Shown: piece after piece, positions 10,258 through 22,563 of the stretch
Numbering within the stretch: position 1 is the stretch's first letter
How the letters are laid out: the number at the start of each line of letters is the position of its first letter
Assembly: GCA_029204225.1 (NCBI GenBank)
Contig: CM055092.1
Coordinates: 23,875,005-23,939,004, forward strand
Length of the DNA stretch: 64,000 nucleotides
Reading direction: 5' to 3'
Source of the DNA: Diphasiastrum complanatum
Taxonomy: Eukaryota; Streptophyta; Lycopodiopsida; Lycopodiales; Lycopodiaceae
The notes under the pieces: model-generated
Seen by the model: only the letters and a program-made list of their open reading frames with translations
The model's database searches: none
What the model was told of the DNA's origin: nothing
Made by a program: the position numbers and the translations under genes

Positions 10258-11760
10258 ACTTAGTTCTGCACAAAACTTTATGTGTTCATCCAAGCTTAAT
10301 GCTTTAGTAAAAAAATCTGCTATCATATCTTGCATTTAACAGTACTACAATCTGACCTCTTTGTCGAGAACTTTGCTTCTGACATAGTGATACTTGAGTT
10401 CAATGTGCTTACTCCTAGAATGAAATCTAGGGTTGGCTGATAAGGCAATGGCACTTTGATTATCACAAATTGATAATGTCGGAGCATATTGATTCAGAGT
10501 GATATCTGAAAGTAAATTTCTCAATCAAATCGCTTCCTTTGTAGCTTGTGAGACTGTGATATACTCTGATTCTGTAAAAGATAGAGCTATCGAAGATTGC
10601 TTGCTTCTTTTCCAGGTAACAAGACCATTGTTGAGGAAGAATGTAAATCCGGAAGTGGATTTACGAGTGTCTACATCTCCTACCTAACTTGCATATGTAA
10701 AACCAATGAGTAAATTGAGTTTGTCATTGTCGACTTCTCCATAACAAATGCAAAAGTCCATAGTAGCTTGAATATATTTCATGACTCTGATAAGAGCCTT
10801 CAAATGTGTTACACCAGGATTGGTCATATATTGACTTGAAAAGCTGACTGCAAAAGCTATGTCTGGCCTGGTACAGATCATTGCATACATTAGAGATCCT
10901 ATAATAGAATGGTAAGGATACTCATGCATCTGCTATTTTTCTTGAATTGTTTGAGGACACTGGTCCTTTGACAATTTGATACCTGATTCCATTGGTGAGA
11001 GAGCTAACTTGCAATTAATCATATTATATCTGACTAACATATTGTATATGTACCTTTATTGAGTAATGTAGATCAACTTTCGATTTTTGTCTTTGTGGAT
11101 TTGAATACCAAGGCAGAAATGAGTTTCACCCAGATCGGTCATGTTGAATTCAAAAGATAGCATTGTCTTGTCTTCTTTTATCAGATCAATATTGTTGCAA
11201 AAGAGCAATGTGTTGTCCACGTACAAAGTGATAATGATAAAAGGCTGCTACACTGTCTTGAAGTAAACATTCGAATTTGAAGAGCTAGGTATGTAGCCGC
11301 GATCAATAAGAAAAGTATTTATCCCCTAAAACCATGCTCGAACATATTTCTTCAAGCCATAACGTGCCTTATAAAGTTTACACACATGATTGTCTTTACC
11401 CTCGATAATATAACCTTCGGGTTGCACCATGTAAATGTCTTCTTCAATAACTCCATTGAGATATGCTATATGTACATCCATTTGATGTATTTCCAAATCC
11501 GTTGCAGCAGCAAACAATAATAAAAGTTGAATAGAAGAATGATTGACTACTGGATTGAAAGTCTCAGTGTAATCGACGTTGTGTACTTAGAAAATTCTCT
11601 AGGAACAAGTCAGGCTTTTATTCTGTCGATGCTTCCATCTGCTTTGTACTTGACTTTGAAAATCCATTTGCAATCAACTACATTTCTACTAGTAGGTAAT
11701 TCAACAATTGTCCATGTCTGGTTCTTTATAAGAGATGAATACTCTTTATCCATAGCAGAG
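10258..11760 (-). pseudogene. Ty1/copia RT-RNase H relic (element C)
   Basis: The 3' half of a copia pol, minus strand, with several frameshifts and stops. RT pieces include the block IHQMDVHIAYLNG followed by IEEDIYMVQPEGY (11326-11517). A catalytic box near 11220 reads YVDN instead of YVDD. FNMTDLGETHFCLGIQI lies near 11110-11150, and IGSLMYAMICTRPDIAFAV at 10684-10929. The RNase H end reads FTKALSLDEH near 10280. The 5' half (gag, protease, integrase) is absent: homology ends at a (CT)n tract near 11785. No LTR was identified downstream. Confidence 0.82.
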
Positions 11761-11784
11761 ATCAGAATCTGGTTGATTGAGTTT

Positions 11785-11809
11785 TCTCTCTCTCTCTCTC
11801 TCTCTCTCT
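11785..11809 (+). repeat. (CT)n microsatellite
   Basis: An uninterrupted CT dinucleotide run of about 25 bases, exactly where copia C homology ends. Confidence 0.9.
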
Positions 11810-11829
11810 TTCATCTATCATTCTTAGTC

Positions 11830-12217
11830 CTAAATAAATATAAATCTAACAATCTACTACTACCATAGACTATGTATTTATTTATAATCTTAAATTCTAA
11901 ATCAATGCAAAATGTTAAACACACACACACTATCTTTTTTTTCTCTTTTTTTTTTTCGCTGTCTCACACACACACACACACATTATAAATCTAACAATCT
12001 ATTACTGCCCAATATTATCTATATCTATTTGTCTATGAACCTAAATTTTAGATCAATGCAAAATTTAAAACACATACAAATCCTCTCAAACACACGCATA
12101 CACTATCTTAAATAATTCTAACAATCTATTATAAACACTATCAAAAATCAATCTATTATAAACACTATAATAAATCAATCTATTATAAACACCATCACAA
12201 TCTATTATAATACACTC

Positions 12218-12274
<57 letters not shown>

Positions 12275-12480
12275 CTCTTAAAACTTTATTTTTAAAAAAA
12301 AGAACAAAAAATAAACTCCAAAATCTTTCAATATCTTCAAGCATACATCTATAGTTCAATGCTTTTCTCTCTTTCTCTCTCACAAATTACAAATCTAATA
12401 ATATATTATTACAAAACATAATCCTAAATAATACTAACAATTACAAGACCATTCTAAATCAATGCAAACACACACACACT
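11830..12480 (+). repeat. Decayed tandem array with (AC)n and (CT)n tracts
   Basis: Three diverged units each combine AAATCTAA(C/T)AAT, TAAATCAATGCAAA (or TAGATCAATGCAAA) and an ACACAC run. The CAATGCAAA cores lie near 11903, 12054 and 12454. TATTATAAACAC repeats are added at 12120-12200. Confidence 0.55.
12221..12271 (+). repeat. (CT)n microsatellite
   Basis: About 25 uninterrupted CT units. The long arginine-glutamate frame read on the opposite strand is just this repeat translated. Confidence 0.95.
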
Positions 12481-12550
12481 CTCTCTATCTCTTTCTATCT
12501 TTCACACTCTCTATCTCTTCTCAAAACAAACAAACAAACACCAAACATCA

Positions 12551-12645
12551 AGTTCTGTCCAGCCTAGATCTTAGTAATTAGTAACAGCCCTTAATCTTTC
12601 AGCCTAGTTCTGTCCAAACTAGATCTTAGTTACTAATTACAGGTC
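12551..12645 (+). repeat. Two-copy direct repeat
   Basis: The segment TTCTGTCCA...CTAGATCTTAGT followed by TA(A)TTAGTAACAG or a close variant occurs twice, about 55 bases apart. Confidence 0.6.
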
Positions 12646-15156
12646 TTTATTTTTCACTCAACCACAAAGAAAAAAACAACATGAAAAAAAAAAATTGTTT
12701 TTCTTTCGTTCCGCCAATCTTTTTTCAAAAAATGTCATTCGTTCCGGAACCATGGTTCTGGAACTATGATGCTTCTTAGGGTCGTATTCCGACGTGTCAA
12801 ATTGCGACGGATTATGAAATTTTCAAAAATACGTCGGACGCCCACGTCGAAATCTGCGCGATATGTTATTGTGCGGGAATCCGCATCCAAGAAAACTCAT
12901 CATCCCATATTTTCATGCCAAAAAGCAAGGCATGCAGTATCATTGAGCTCTCCAAAATTTCAAAACTCCTTGTGAGTCTTAGACTTGGGGTTGGTGTGGG
13001 CTTTGGACTCGTGCTATTGCCAAAGGCTATCAATCAATCATGCATGAACATCAGCCAGGTGCAGCTTTTGATGTGCGGCACTGGCCATCTCCCTGATTAT
13101 TGTAGCTAAACGGTGGGCTAATGCGAGGCAGCACCGGCAACGGCGGCTGAGCTTATCCGAGCACAGCCATGTGCCGAGAGGTGCATGTGACAGCTCAGAA
13201 TTAGCTCCTCGAGCTCCGCGCTTTTGAGAAGTAGGATGGTAGCATACTAGCATCCCTGGCACCTGCCAACTTTTCTTTTTTCTTTTTCTGTACTAGCGGG
13301 ATCAGCAGTGCATATCCAGACCTGAGCTCACGCCTCACCTTCACAATGGCTTCACATGAAGGCAAGCAACAACACCATCGTTGCAACTTTGCCAGGACTG
13401 TGATTTGACATGCGTCCTTAAGTGACCCCTCGTGCAATCCATTTATTTCCACGAAACATAAGATGATATAAAATGAATCAATGCGATGAATTATAACAAA
13501 TTAATAGCTACTCATGATGTTACGTGTAAATTGAAATACTTCAGGTTATCTGGGTACTATTACCTATGCCTCTCTTAATTTACAGTCTCATAATTGATGA
13601 ATATTTCAACGCCCAAGGCGCACTCGCAGTCTGTAGATGCATAGATTGACCCAATATTGAATATCAGATCACAATTGTACACACTCTTGAGAATCACTCA
13701 AACGGTCTGAAACCCAACTAAACAAAATGGCTATTTTCTATAGTTTATCTTTATTACATTACTGTGTGTGATCGTAGTCCCCCATTTTCTAAGAATGTAC
13801 AGATGCGAAGTTGGGTAATGGGTTTAATTCTTTCTTTCAAAATTTTAAAGTACTTTTTCTTTTAACTTTTCAGCATTGCTATCCCACAGTGTACGACGTC
13901 CTTCCATATAGAATTGCATTCCGTGCTATAAAAACAATTAATGAACTATTTTGGACCTCAAACTTCAGAGCTACGTTTTCTCTTTCAACTTTCTAGTCAA
14001 ATAAGTCAAAGGTCAAGGTTTAGCTCTCAACTTTCTAGTGCTCCAGGAAATGGTGAAGACTCAATAATATAATACTGAGCTAGAAAGTGAAGAGTCAAGA
14101 CTTATACTTACTAGAAGGGTAATTCGATAAGTTACAATTAAACATGGCCAAATCACCATCAAACTTATTTTGAAAAACCATTTTTTCACATAAAATATCA
14201 TAAAATTTAGATTAATACTCATAGTTAATGTGAATATTGTTATGAAAATTTTTAAGGGACATTCCCTACATTAGATTAAGTTATTGTAAAAACCTAGCCA
14301 AAATTTAGTAGTTCATTTTCAAGGCATTTGATGGCATACCTGTTCTCCTATATTTGTGTTTACTTGGCAAGGCCCAATCATAAATTTAGACATTATGCCC
14401 ATAAATGATACATGTCTGAAAAGTATTCAACAAATACCAACCCGTATATGATACGTCTCTAAAACGTATTCAACAAATAACATTGTCTTTTATGATTTCT
14501 ATGTTGGGTCAAAGCTCAAGTGTTGTTACTATACTTTTTTTGCCTTTGCCCTTGCACCACAACGCCTGGGCAAGGGCCTCTAAAAGCAAAAAGCCTTTTT
14601 CTACATGCCTTTATTAATGTTACATCTCTCTATGGATGCAACTAAGGTATACCCTTTGACAACATGGCTAATAATAGCACAATATATGTTAGAATTACAA
14701 GTTAAATTTAATGTAGTTATATAGTTGAGTTCATGATATGAGTAACATGTACTAGTACAACATTTTGGAACCTTTCCGAGGGAGATTCCAAGGTGTCCTC
14801 AAAGAAAAAAATCAAAAAAATAAAGGGCTTCCATCGGTATCTACCCCATTATGTGTGTCAAAATCATCACCTCAGAATATACAATGGCACTCATGGTTTG
14901 TCAATTAGAATAAAAGTAGACTAATGTGTCTTTGTACTATGGGTTTGGTCAGGCGACTAGGACCAATTGCACACATGACAACGTAGTCGACAAGACACGC
15001 ATCCCATCAGCAGCAACCCGGGCCATGCATGGATTGCCACAAGAAAGTTACTTATGTACAGTGTTTCTAGTTTTTGAAATACAATTTTCGTATGTGGAGC
15101 TTGGGGCTTTTTGAGAGTTCGTCTATTTGTGATCCTATTTGAAGAAAAAATTAGCT
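12646..15156. other. No recognisable gene
   Basis: About 2.5 kb with only short open frames. A GC-richer patch at 13100-13450 stands out in composition but its frames show no known motif. I see no element boundary until the PBS-like site at 15157. Confidence 0.5.
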
Positions 15157-15168
15157 TGGTATCAGAGC
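15157..15168 (+). other. PBS-like site, plus strand
   Basis: TGGTATCAGAGC matches the initiator Met-tRNA PBS exactly. The sequence upstream (ends AAATTAGCT) lacks a CA terminus, so the expected LTR is not confirmed. The region 15170-15490 downstream could be the start of a leader, cut short by the CACTA element. Confidence 0.4.
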
Positions 15169-15495
15169 CTGATAGGGTTTGAGCATAGAGCAGAGTTGTT
15201 GTTGAAGAGAGCTTTGGGAGTACGGTTTTCTGAGAGTTCAGGATTTACGATAGTTAGAAAGTGAGAAGCCAGTGCACTGATTTAGGCATATAGAGGCTTT
15301 TAGAACTCAGTAGTGGCTGTTGTAGCATGTGCATAGCATCAAAAAAGGTTTTAAATGGTTGAAATTTACAAAAGTTTTTTTAGTCAATCTTGTGGAAGGA
15401 CCGAGCAAGGGTGAGTTTCCAAGTCTTAAAAATTCAAATAATGAAAAGTTCAAACTATTATTATTCAAGACACTTAATGCTTATCCAGGAACGTG

Positions 15496-18400
15496 TCAAT
15501 TTTCTCTTTTAATTGAGGTGAAAGTCTCTTTTACACACCACTTTCCTTGTGGTACTTCACCCTTAACATGTTCATCTTCTTCTTCACACCACATTTTTGG
15601 ACTTGCAGGATGCAATTGTGACATTATTTTGGTGATATAAAACAAAGATTCATGTACAAGCCAACTTTTTGCAATGCTACCTTCTGGCCTTGTCTTTTGT
15701 CTCACAAAGCCCTTCAAAACTTTCATAAAGCGCTCAAGGTAGAACATCCATCTCGTGTGCACAGGTCCTACAATTGATACTTCTTCAACCAAATGCACTA
15801 GAAGATGAACTTGTATATCCAAAAAGGAAGCCGAAAAATCTCTTTTCAACAAACATACCATTTCGGTCATTTGGATCTTCATGGAATCCAATTCACTATT
15901 TTTTATTTCTTTTCAGGAAATCCACTTGCAAGATTGATAGTACATTAGGTTGTTTAACACATAAAAATATTAAAATAACACATTTATACAAATGTCTAAA
16001 AAATTATACAAACCTAATCATCGATGATAAATTGTAAAGTGTATTTTGTTCATCATCGTTGAAGAGACCTCAAATAGAAAGTGGAAGTAAAAATTGCAAC
16101 ATCTTATGCCAATCATACGATTTCAATCCACTTAATTTACCGTCTTTGGTAAATGATTTGCATAAAGAATGTGCATAGCCTGTTGGAATTCTCATTTGTT
16201 TTATAACATGTTTGATATATGAGAGTTGCTCTTTTGTAAGAATCCACGGTATGCTAGGTAGAATCTCATCTCCACCTTCGGTGTATTGAATCCATAGGGT
16301 CTTTTCACATCGGCCGCTTGTAGATCTTTACGAGCTGTGAAGTTGTCTTTTATGCCAATGATGTGGTTCCATAAGGATTCACCGACGTTTTTGAATATGT
16401 GCATAGGATCCAATAGATGGTTTATCAATAAATTCCTCCAATAGGGTAATTTATGAAAAATAGACAACCGTTTCATATCATCAATGGATTTATTCCATGA
16501 AGAATTAACGTCGTGATATTTAAGCCATTCACCATGCCATTCCGCTACTCCCATGTGTGGGCGTGGTGGCGTAGTTAGAGGATTATCTCATCGCCCTCAA
16601 AAAAATCGCCAATTTAACCTTCAAAAAGGATGATCAAGCAACAAGTATTTGCGATGATTTTCGTACACCACTATTTTCAACATTTTTGTGCTACATCGAC
16701 CCTCCAAAAGTGGTCCACAAATATAACATGCATTGTAACCCGATGTGGTTAAACCTGCATAGTTCATAAACCAAATTAAACATAAGCTTAGTTAAATATA
16801 CTCAAGCGTTAAACCCTGAAACGGATTAGATTCATTATATAGATACCTGAACATTCGCTTAAACCGGGGTAGTCATGCATCGTCCACATTAGAATTCCAT
16901 GAACAGTGAAGTTTCGTTGTTGTAAAGGTCTCGAGATGTCGTAAGCGTGAATACCATTCCAAAGAATGCACAATTCATCGACCAAAGGTGCAAGATACAC
17001 ATCCATGTTCTTAGCCTTGTACTTTTTTGGAATCAATAAAGCCAATAACAAGTGTCCCATTTTAATACTCGACCATGGAGGTATGTTATAATTAATGAGC
17101 ACAACTGGCCATGTGGACCAAGTTGATGCTTGAACGCTAAAAGGATCATTAGAGAAAATTTGGCCTTGGAAAGGGCCTTATAAGGATTACACGTAGGATG
17201 ACATTTTTTTGACAATGTAAAATGCTAAGATAAAATCTTTTCTGCCCACAATCCTGCCAACACAGTCTTCGATGGTTAGCCATTATGTGCATAGTATAGT
17301 TTGTCGTTGAAAAAAATCATAACTTATGAACGACAAGTTATGATTATGGTGCCATTAGAAAGCCCTCTATGAGAGCTTTTCAACAACACCCAACATGACC
17401 CAGTTGCAAGCACATTTGACCGAGTCAAACTGGTCAAATGTGCTTGCAACTGGTCAACTACACTTGAAAGAGATCCGGTTGACCAAGTGTTGACCGACCA
17501 AAACTTTAACTGGCCATAACTTCTTCACCATATCTCGGAACTGGGTCATCTTGGGTGTCATTGAGAAGCTCTTGTGAAGGGCTTTCTAATGGCACCATAA
17601 TCGTCTCAATCCGACTTGTCGTTCAAAGGTTCCACTTTTTTTTTTGCTGAGTTGCATACTAGACTACAAATAAAATGGCTCATTTACGGGCTGTCCCTGA
17701 TGCAAAATTATAGTTCTTTTAAAAACCAAAGAAAATCAATTTGAAGGAGCTACGTTACGTAGATTTCAAATTTGAGTGTTTTTACTGGACCATGTGGAAG
17801 AAACTTGTGAGATGAAAAATAAAAAGTATCTTTTTTTGTGCTCAATTTTTTTCTAATGTTACGCATCCATAGCAAGGCCATTGGTCTTCAATATGTTTCC
17901 ATGCAGGTGAGTCACTTGATACTCGCATCACATAATCCGTAGATCGATTTTTGACATGCCAATTCATTAGTTGTGCCAAAGATTTATATCGAAATAAATG
18001 TTGCAATCGTGAGATAATTGAAAAATGTCGTAACACTTTTCGTGGCACTTTATTCCCTTGTATGTCATCTCAAAAACGTGAAGCGTTACACATTGGACAT
18101 TGAAGCTTTTCTGAATACTCACCTCTATATAGAACATGGTCTTCTGGACATGCATGTATTTTGTGGTAATCCATTCCAAGCATATTCGATGCAACAACCT
18201 AAAAAAGAGCAATGTGAGTTATTAGAAAAGAAAAAAAATTAACTTAATGTAAATATGCTGTAAAGTACAATAGGTGTGTTATGCGTTAAGTACCCGAATA
18301 AAGATGTCATGCTAGGTCACTCCATTTGTATGTTGCTTGAAGGTTTAGAATAAGAATTGACGTAGCTGTCTTGAAATGGATGCTCCAGGATATAATGGAG

Positions 18401-18653
18401 TGTCTGCCTCCTTGCGCAATAGAATATCGTCTTCATCCATATTCTCAAATTGTTTGTGATCTCCGTTTTCATTAGAAGATGCATGCATAGCATCATTCTC
18501 ATTTGTTTCAAAGTAAGATTCAAACATGTTGTGCATTGCTTGATCGTGTTGCACCTCATCATCATAACCATTAGAATCAAGTTGATTACTCTTTTTTCCA
18601 ATTGTGTTTGCCTCTTCAATTTGTTTCATTTTTTGTTCTCTCATGTCTATCAA
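15496..18653 (-). pseudogene. CACTA (En/Spm) TNP2-type transposase, copy 1
   Basis: Decayed transposase in several exons and frames, read right to left. N-terminal block DTPLYPGAS (18345-18653). Metal-binding-like block HACPEDHVLYRGEY near 18100-18190, whose exon begins at 18198 after an AG acceptor. SLAQLMNWHVKN and SDSPAWKHI (17842-18048). Core NIPPWSSIKMGHLLLALLIP, DVYLAPLVDEL and WTMHDYPGLSECSG (16809-17102). Then a clean GT-AG intron (16755-16846) that rejoins SGYNACYICGP in frame. Next LLINHLLDPMHIFKNVGES (16201-16554), and a DUF4218-like end with HLVEEVSIVGPVHTRWMF and RPEGSIAKSWL (15496-15891). Stops, frameshifts and a 0.6-kb insertion (about 17216-17870) disable it. Confidence 0.88.
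17216..17870. mobile_element. Insertion in CACTA copy 1 containing a large foldback
   Basis: The transposase reading SDSPAWKHI...LINYNIPPW is interrupted here by about 650 bp unrelated to it. The insert contains imperfect inverted arms of about 80-90 bp (17327-17405 and 17538-17626), both including GATTATGGTGCCATTAGAAA and its reverse complement. Between them lies a perfect inner palindrome with 22-bp arms (17400-17421 and 17432-17453) separated by 10 bases. No coding. The right part (17745-17810) shares ACGTTACGTAGATTTCAAAT with LTR segments at 44.6 and 54.8 kb. I did not resolve target duplications. Confidence 0.7.
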
Positions 18654-18803
18654 AACTTAAGTTGATTGTAACTAAACATGGATGGATCAACTCCGTGGAA
18701 TGACATTCAATTTATTGGCTACACATATAAAACAAATTTCATAAGTGACGTATATAGATTGACGAAGATTGTAATAAAAAACAAAGATATCTATCTCTTC
18801 TTT

Positions 18804-19275
18804 TGTTATCACAGGTATGAAAGTCCCACTCCAATATGCATTAAAGTTCTGTAGTCGATTTTCTTTTCTACTTCATTTCAATATATTAGGGTTTATTATA
18901 ATGTATTGTACGTTTATGAATGTAGTAATCATATCGGGGTCAGGCAGTGGTGAAAGCTCAAGAGACTATGTTTCAACTTTTTATGCATCATTAACTCATG
19001 AGTAGAAAACACAACTGCAAAGACATCAATGGGCATGATCAAGTCTCCAACGATAATCAATGTCCCACAACCATCACTCTAAATCCTAGTAACACTAATC
19101 TCCATGGCAAGAGGACATCCTAACTATGCACATGCTCATATCATCCACCAACTTCCAAGTAGACTCGATCATTAATAAAGGATTCTCCCAATTTTATCTA
19201 CATACTATGAGTGGGTCCCACCTTAAACATGATCCATGTTTAGATCATGACATGAGGCAGCTTGAATACATAACA
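18804..19275 (-). repeat. Probable 3' LTR of a gypsy element
   Basis: On the minus strand the LTR would start TGTTATGTATTC right after a polypurine tract. The far end at 18804 (TGTTATC on the plus strand) gives matching TGTTAT/ATAACA termini, length 472 bp. The start is well placed; the far end is inferred only from the inverted terminus. Confidence 0.4.
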
Positions 19276-19285
19276 TTCCCACCCC
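19276..19285 (-). other. Polypurine tract
   Basis: The minus strand reads GGGGTGGGAA immediately before TGTTATG, the expected plus-strand priming site at the edge of a 3' LTR. Confidence 0.55.
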
Positions 19286-19545
19286 GTTAAAAAAAATCTT
19301 GAGGTAGGAATCTAGAGGATCTTAGTTTTAACCTCTTCTTCCAAGTGCTATCATCATCTAACTTCTTTTTTCAATTAAGCAGATATTGCAATAGCTTTTT
19401 CAAAGGGCTAACATGGAATACATGATGAACTTTTGTCCCAAACAAAAGATTTAGTCACGAAGCATATGAACTAAGTTCTTACCACTCTTGCAAGGAGCAC
19501 TAAATTTGGGAGGAAACTCTAGAAATCCATTTGAAGTGTCTTAGA
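19286..19545 (-). pseudogene. Ty3/gypsy integrase C-terminus with chromodomain-like tail
   Basis: The minus strand contains KVHHVFHVSPLKKLLQ, matching the gypsy integrase C-terminal consensus (KIHPVFHVSLLKK). After frameshifts DDSTWKKR...LRSSRFLPQDFF and RGGNVM follow; this resembles the chromodomain ending and the last codons before the LTR of chromovirus-type gypsy elements. Too decayed for a full frame. The adjacent PPT and LTR start support the call. Confidence 0.55.
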
Positions 19546-21888
19546 ACATGTTGGAATCTAAAATATTCCCAGTTTTCACTCTTAAACACTTGAGGTGAGT
19601 GAGTTGGATTAGCACATAATTGAGTTCAATCTTTACTCATGATCTAATGCATTAGCCACTTGTAGCAATTTTTGCATATATTGTAAAAAGTGTTTGTAGC
19701 TTGCACCTTGAGAACTTTGTGTTAGCTGATATTTTATTTTTCAAGTGATTTTTACAACAATTTTGTATGGAATTATTAGATGTAGTATTAAACCGACAAG
19801 AATTTGGCCTATGATAGCCATAGGATGGGTCCTAGCCCTTGCCTTAAGAGGAGCTAGAGTTCAGCAATTAGAGTTACCAATGGTTCAGTCAAACTACAAA
19901 GTACATAAGGGCAACGACAATTTGAGAAATTGGAACCAATAATTCAATGAAAAATTGATGACACTTTGAAATTAATGGGCATAAGAAGATATGACCTAGC
20001 CAATCAAGGGCAAATGCCCAAAAGGCAAAGTGATAAGGGGGACATGGCCATGAGGACCACCTAAAAACTTTTAGAATTGAGTACAACAAAGCGAAGGGCA
20101 CTTAAATGCCACATTTGACACAAGGGCATCAAAGAAGACTACAAACACCATTTCACAATGAAGAGTGAAATGTGCATTTCATTACTATAACCATGCATTG
20201 ATCCTTGATCGACAAAGTCAAACATTGGACCAATGGGAGGAAAGGTAGCCATGCACAAGTCAAAGATAGAATTGATGGACTCCATTAATTGGTACCTAGC
20301 CAAAGACTTTTTAACCCACCCTTTTACTACCAGTAACTTTTCAAGACAAAAGAGAGCCTTTATTGTTAGGAATCAAAAGCATGTGCTACTTGCTCTCTCA
20401 TCCGATGGGAAGAGTTTGAGCTCGCTCATAGTTTTTGGAAGTTTCTATAATGGGGAGGTGCTTGAGAGCCTAAAAAAGAGCATGAACACGAATGTGAGAG
20501 TGCCAATGTATCAATGTATCTATACTTCTCTGCCTTCTTGATTGATTTTTTCCCCTATCATGCTACAATGCCTATTTCCTTTTATATAGTGAAAAGAGAG
20601 GACATGATAGGAGCTATTCAAATGCCCTCACATAGATTGTAAGTGATGCTCCATCGCTGTCAATCTGAGCTATTGCCATCATTTTTTTCTATGGATCATT
20701 TCTTGACTCTTAACTATGCATGAGAATGGAGTGTGTAGTGAGATTCCATCATTTGCATATATCAACTCACTTTATTTCCATGGGATCAACAAATTTCTTG
20801 TATCTAAGACCAACATAGTTCCTATAAGAGAAGGGAGCTCATTCTTGATCTAAAAGCAATGCATTTATAGCCCACATAAATATGCATTTAGAGCAATGAA
20901 TCCAATGCATTTGCTACTTACAAATAGGTCACTCCAAGGATTGGTTTGTCTACTATCAGAAGCTATGAAATTATGGAGGCAATGAATCATAGCACCTCTT
21001 GGTATTGTATCATTAAAAAACTTGTTTAATGTTGTACTCACCTAAGGCCACCATTCCCTATATATGGGTGTTCAAATGAAGAAAAATGTGCTTGCAGCCA
21101 ATCACATTCATGAAGTCATATTATTTATCAGTTGAGCACACCTAAGTGGAGAGAAAAGAGACTAAAATCACTTTTTCTTAGAGTCATACTCTCTTTGTTG
21201 CTAGTCGCCCAATTAAGGCTAGCTAAACTCAGACTTCTGGTGAAAATAACATCTGATGGAGATCAATACATATCTGCAAGCCAATTTCCTTTTTATAAAT
21301 GAAATCTATGAAGGATTACCACTACTATGATGCAAAGAATCTTCTGAAATGTAGTGTATGCCTCCAACAACACTTCTAAGATAGGTGTTAGCTACTACGG
21401 AGATCATTTTCGATGGCTATCTATGAGCACACTCCAACTGCAGGACCTATGCATTTCTAGCTGACCATCAAATGCACCTCCAGCCTACATAAATATGGAT
21501 TATGGCAAAAGAAACTAGTGCATTCATAGAAGAGATCCAATGTACATGGCAATTGACTCCAGGGACTATTTATGAGCATATATGAGCACTGATTTTTCAC
21601 ATCCCATATGAGCAAAAGGTCTCATAGATTGTGTGTAGATTTTGCACTGGCCTATTCCTTACCTCTCTCTTTCCTATGAGCATTCATTTTCAACTGATTC
21701 CTCCATTCTTTTGAATGATGGGTGGAAAATTTTTGTGCAAGATCTGGAATGTTGATCTCTACAGTTCCTTACATGGTTCTGAGCACAATATACACAAGGT
21801 GGGCGAGTGGAACTTCTTCTCTCCTTTCCTCGGATCTGAGAGTAATTTATTAGTGCATTTATCTCTATAGTAGTTTGAGCTCTACACT
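19546..21888. other. No recognisable gene
   Basis: 2.3 kb of AT-rich sequence. The largest frames (19745-19942 and 20233-20541, plus strand) have no family motif and are not supported by context. Confidence 0.5.
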
Positions 21889-22160
21889 CACTACAACAAG
21901 AAGTGCTTTTTTTCGCATTTTTTTGAAATATAGAGTCGAAAATGGGGCACAAGAGAAGTATAACCATCAAGGTTTGGGTCTATCTACTGACCTCAAGATA
22001 AGCCTCATACCTTTGAGCGATATTTTAATATTTCAAAAAACCTCCAAAATCATTCTACTTTTCCAGAGTTATACCTACATCAGAGGCATTTCAAATTACT
22101 CTGCTACCCTGGGGTAATAATACCGAGGCTGATGAAAAATATTACACCTCGATATAAGCC
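21889..22160 (+). mobile_element. Possible CACTA-type terminus
   Basis: Begins CACTACAACAAGAAGTGC, the form of an En/Spm-type terminal inverted repeat, and is followed by two related motifs ACCTCAAGATAAGCCT (about 21992) and ACCTCGATATAAGCCT (about 22147), as expected of subterminal repeats. No opposite end found. Confidence 0.35.
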
Positions 22161-22563
22161 TTGGAATGTCATAGAATGCAAATGAATGGTATTTTGGAAA
22201 ATAGTTGTGTATCAATACAATGAATTTCATTTTCTATTAACATTAGTGATCACAATTTGTGTACTCACATGTGTCAACCTTTTGTTTGATGTCAATTAAT
22301 CAAATAATAAAGTACAATTGCATCTATGAGCAATTTGCTTAATAGTAAGTACTTTAAGTTGCAATACATGATACTATCTCACTTATTCATTTGCTAATTC
22401 CTTGATGTCATTTTTCAAATCATAACGTGACAAATCCGCCAAACCAAACGAGTCTATCCATAATTTTACACAAATATTTCCTATGGCTTTATCGTTAATA
22501 AGTTGATCTTCACAAGCTAATGGCGATAAAGAGAAAGAAAAAGGGACAGTAGAAACCAGATCC

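Noticed and set aside
12195-12383. Arg-Glu repeat protein on the minus strand
   Set aside because: It is the (CT)n tract translated; flanks have no coding signal.
20233-20541. 102-codon plus frame
   Set aside because: No domain, no homologous copy in the window, no supporting context.
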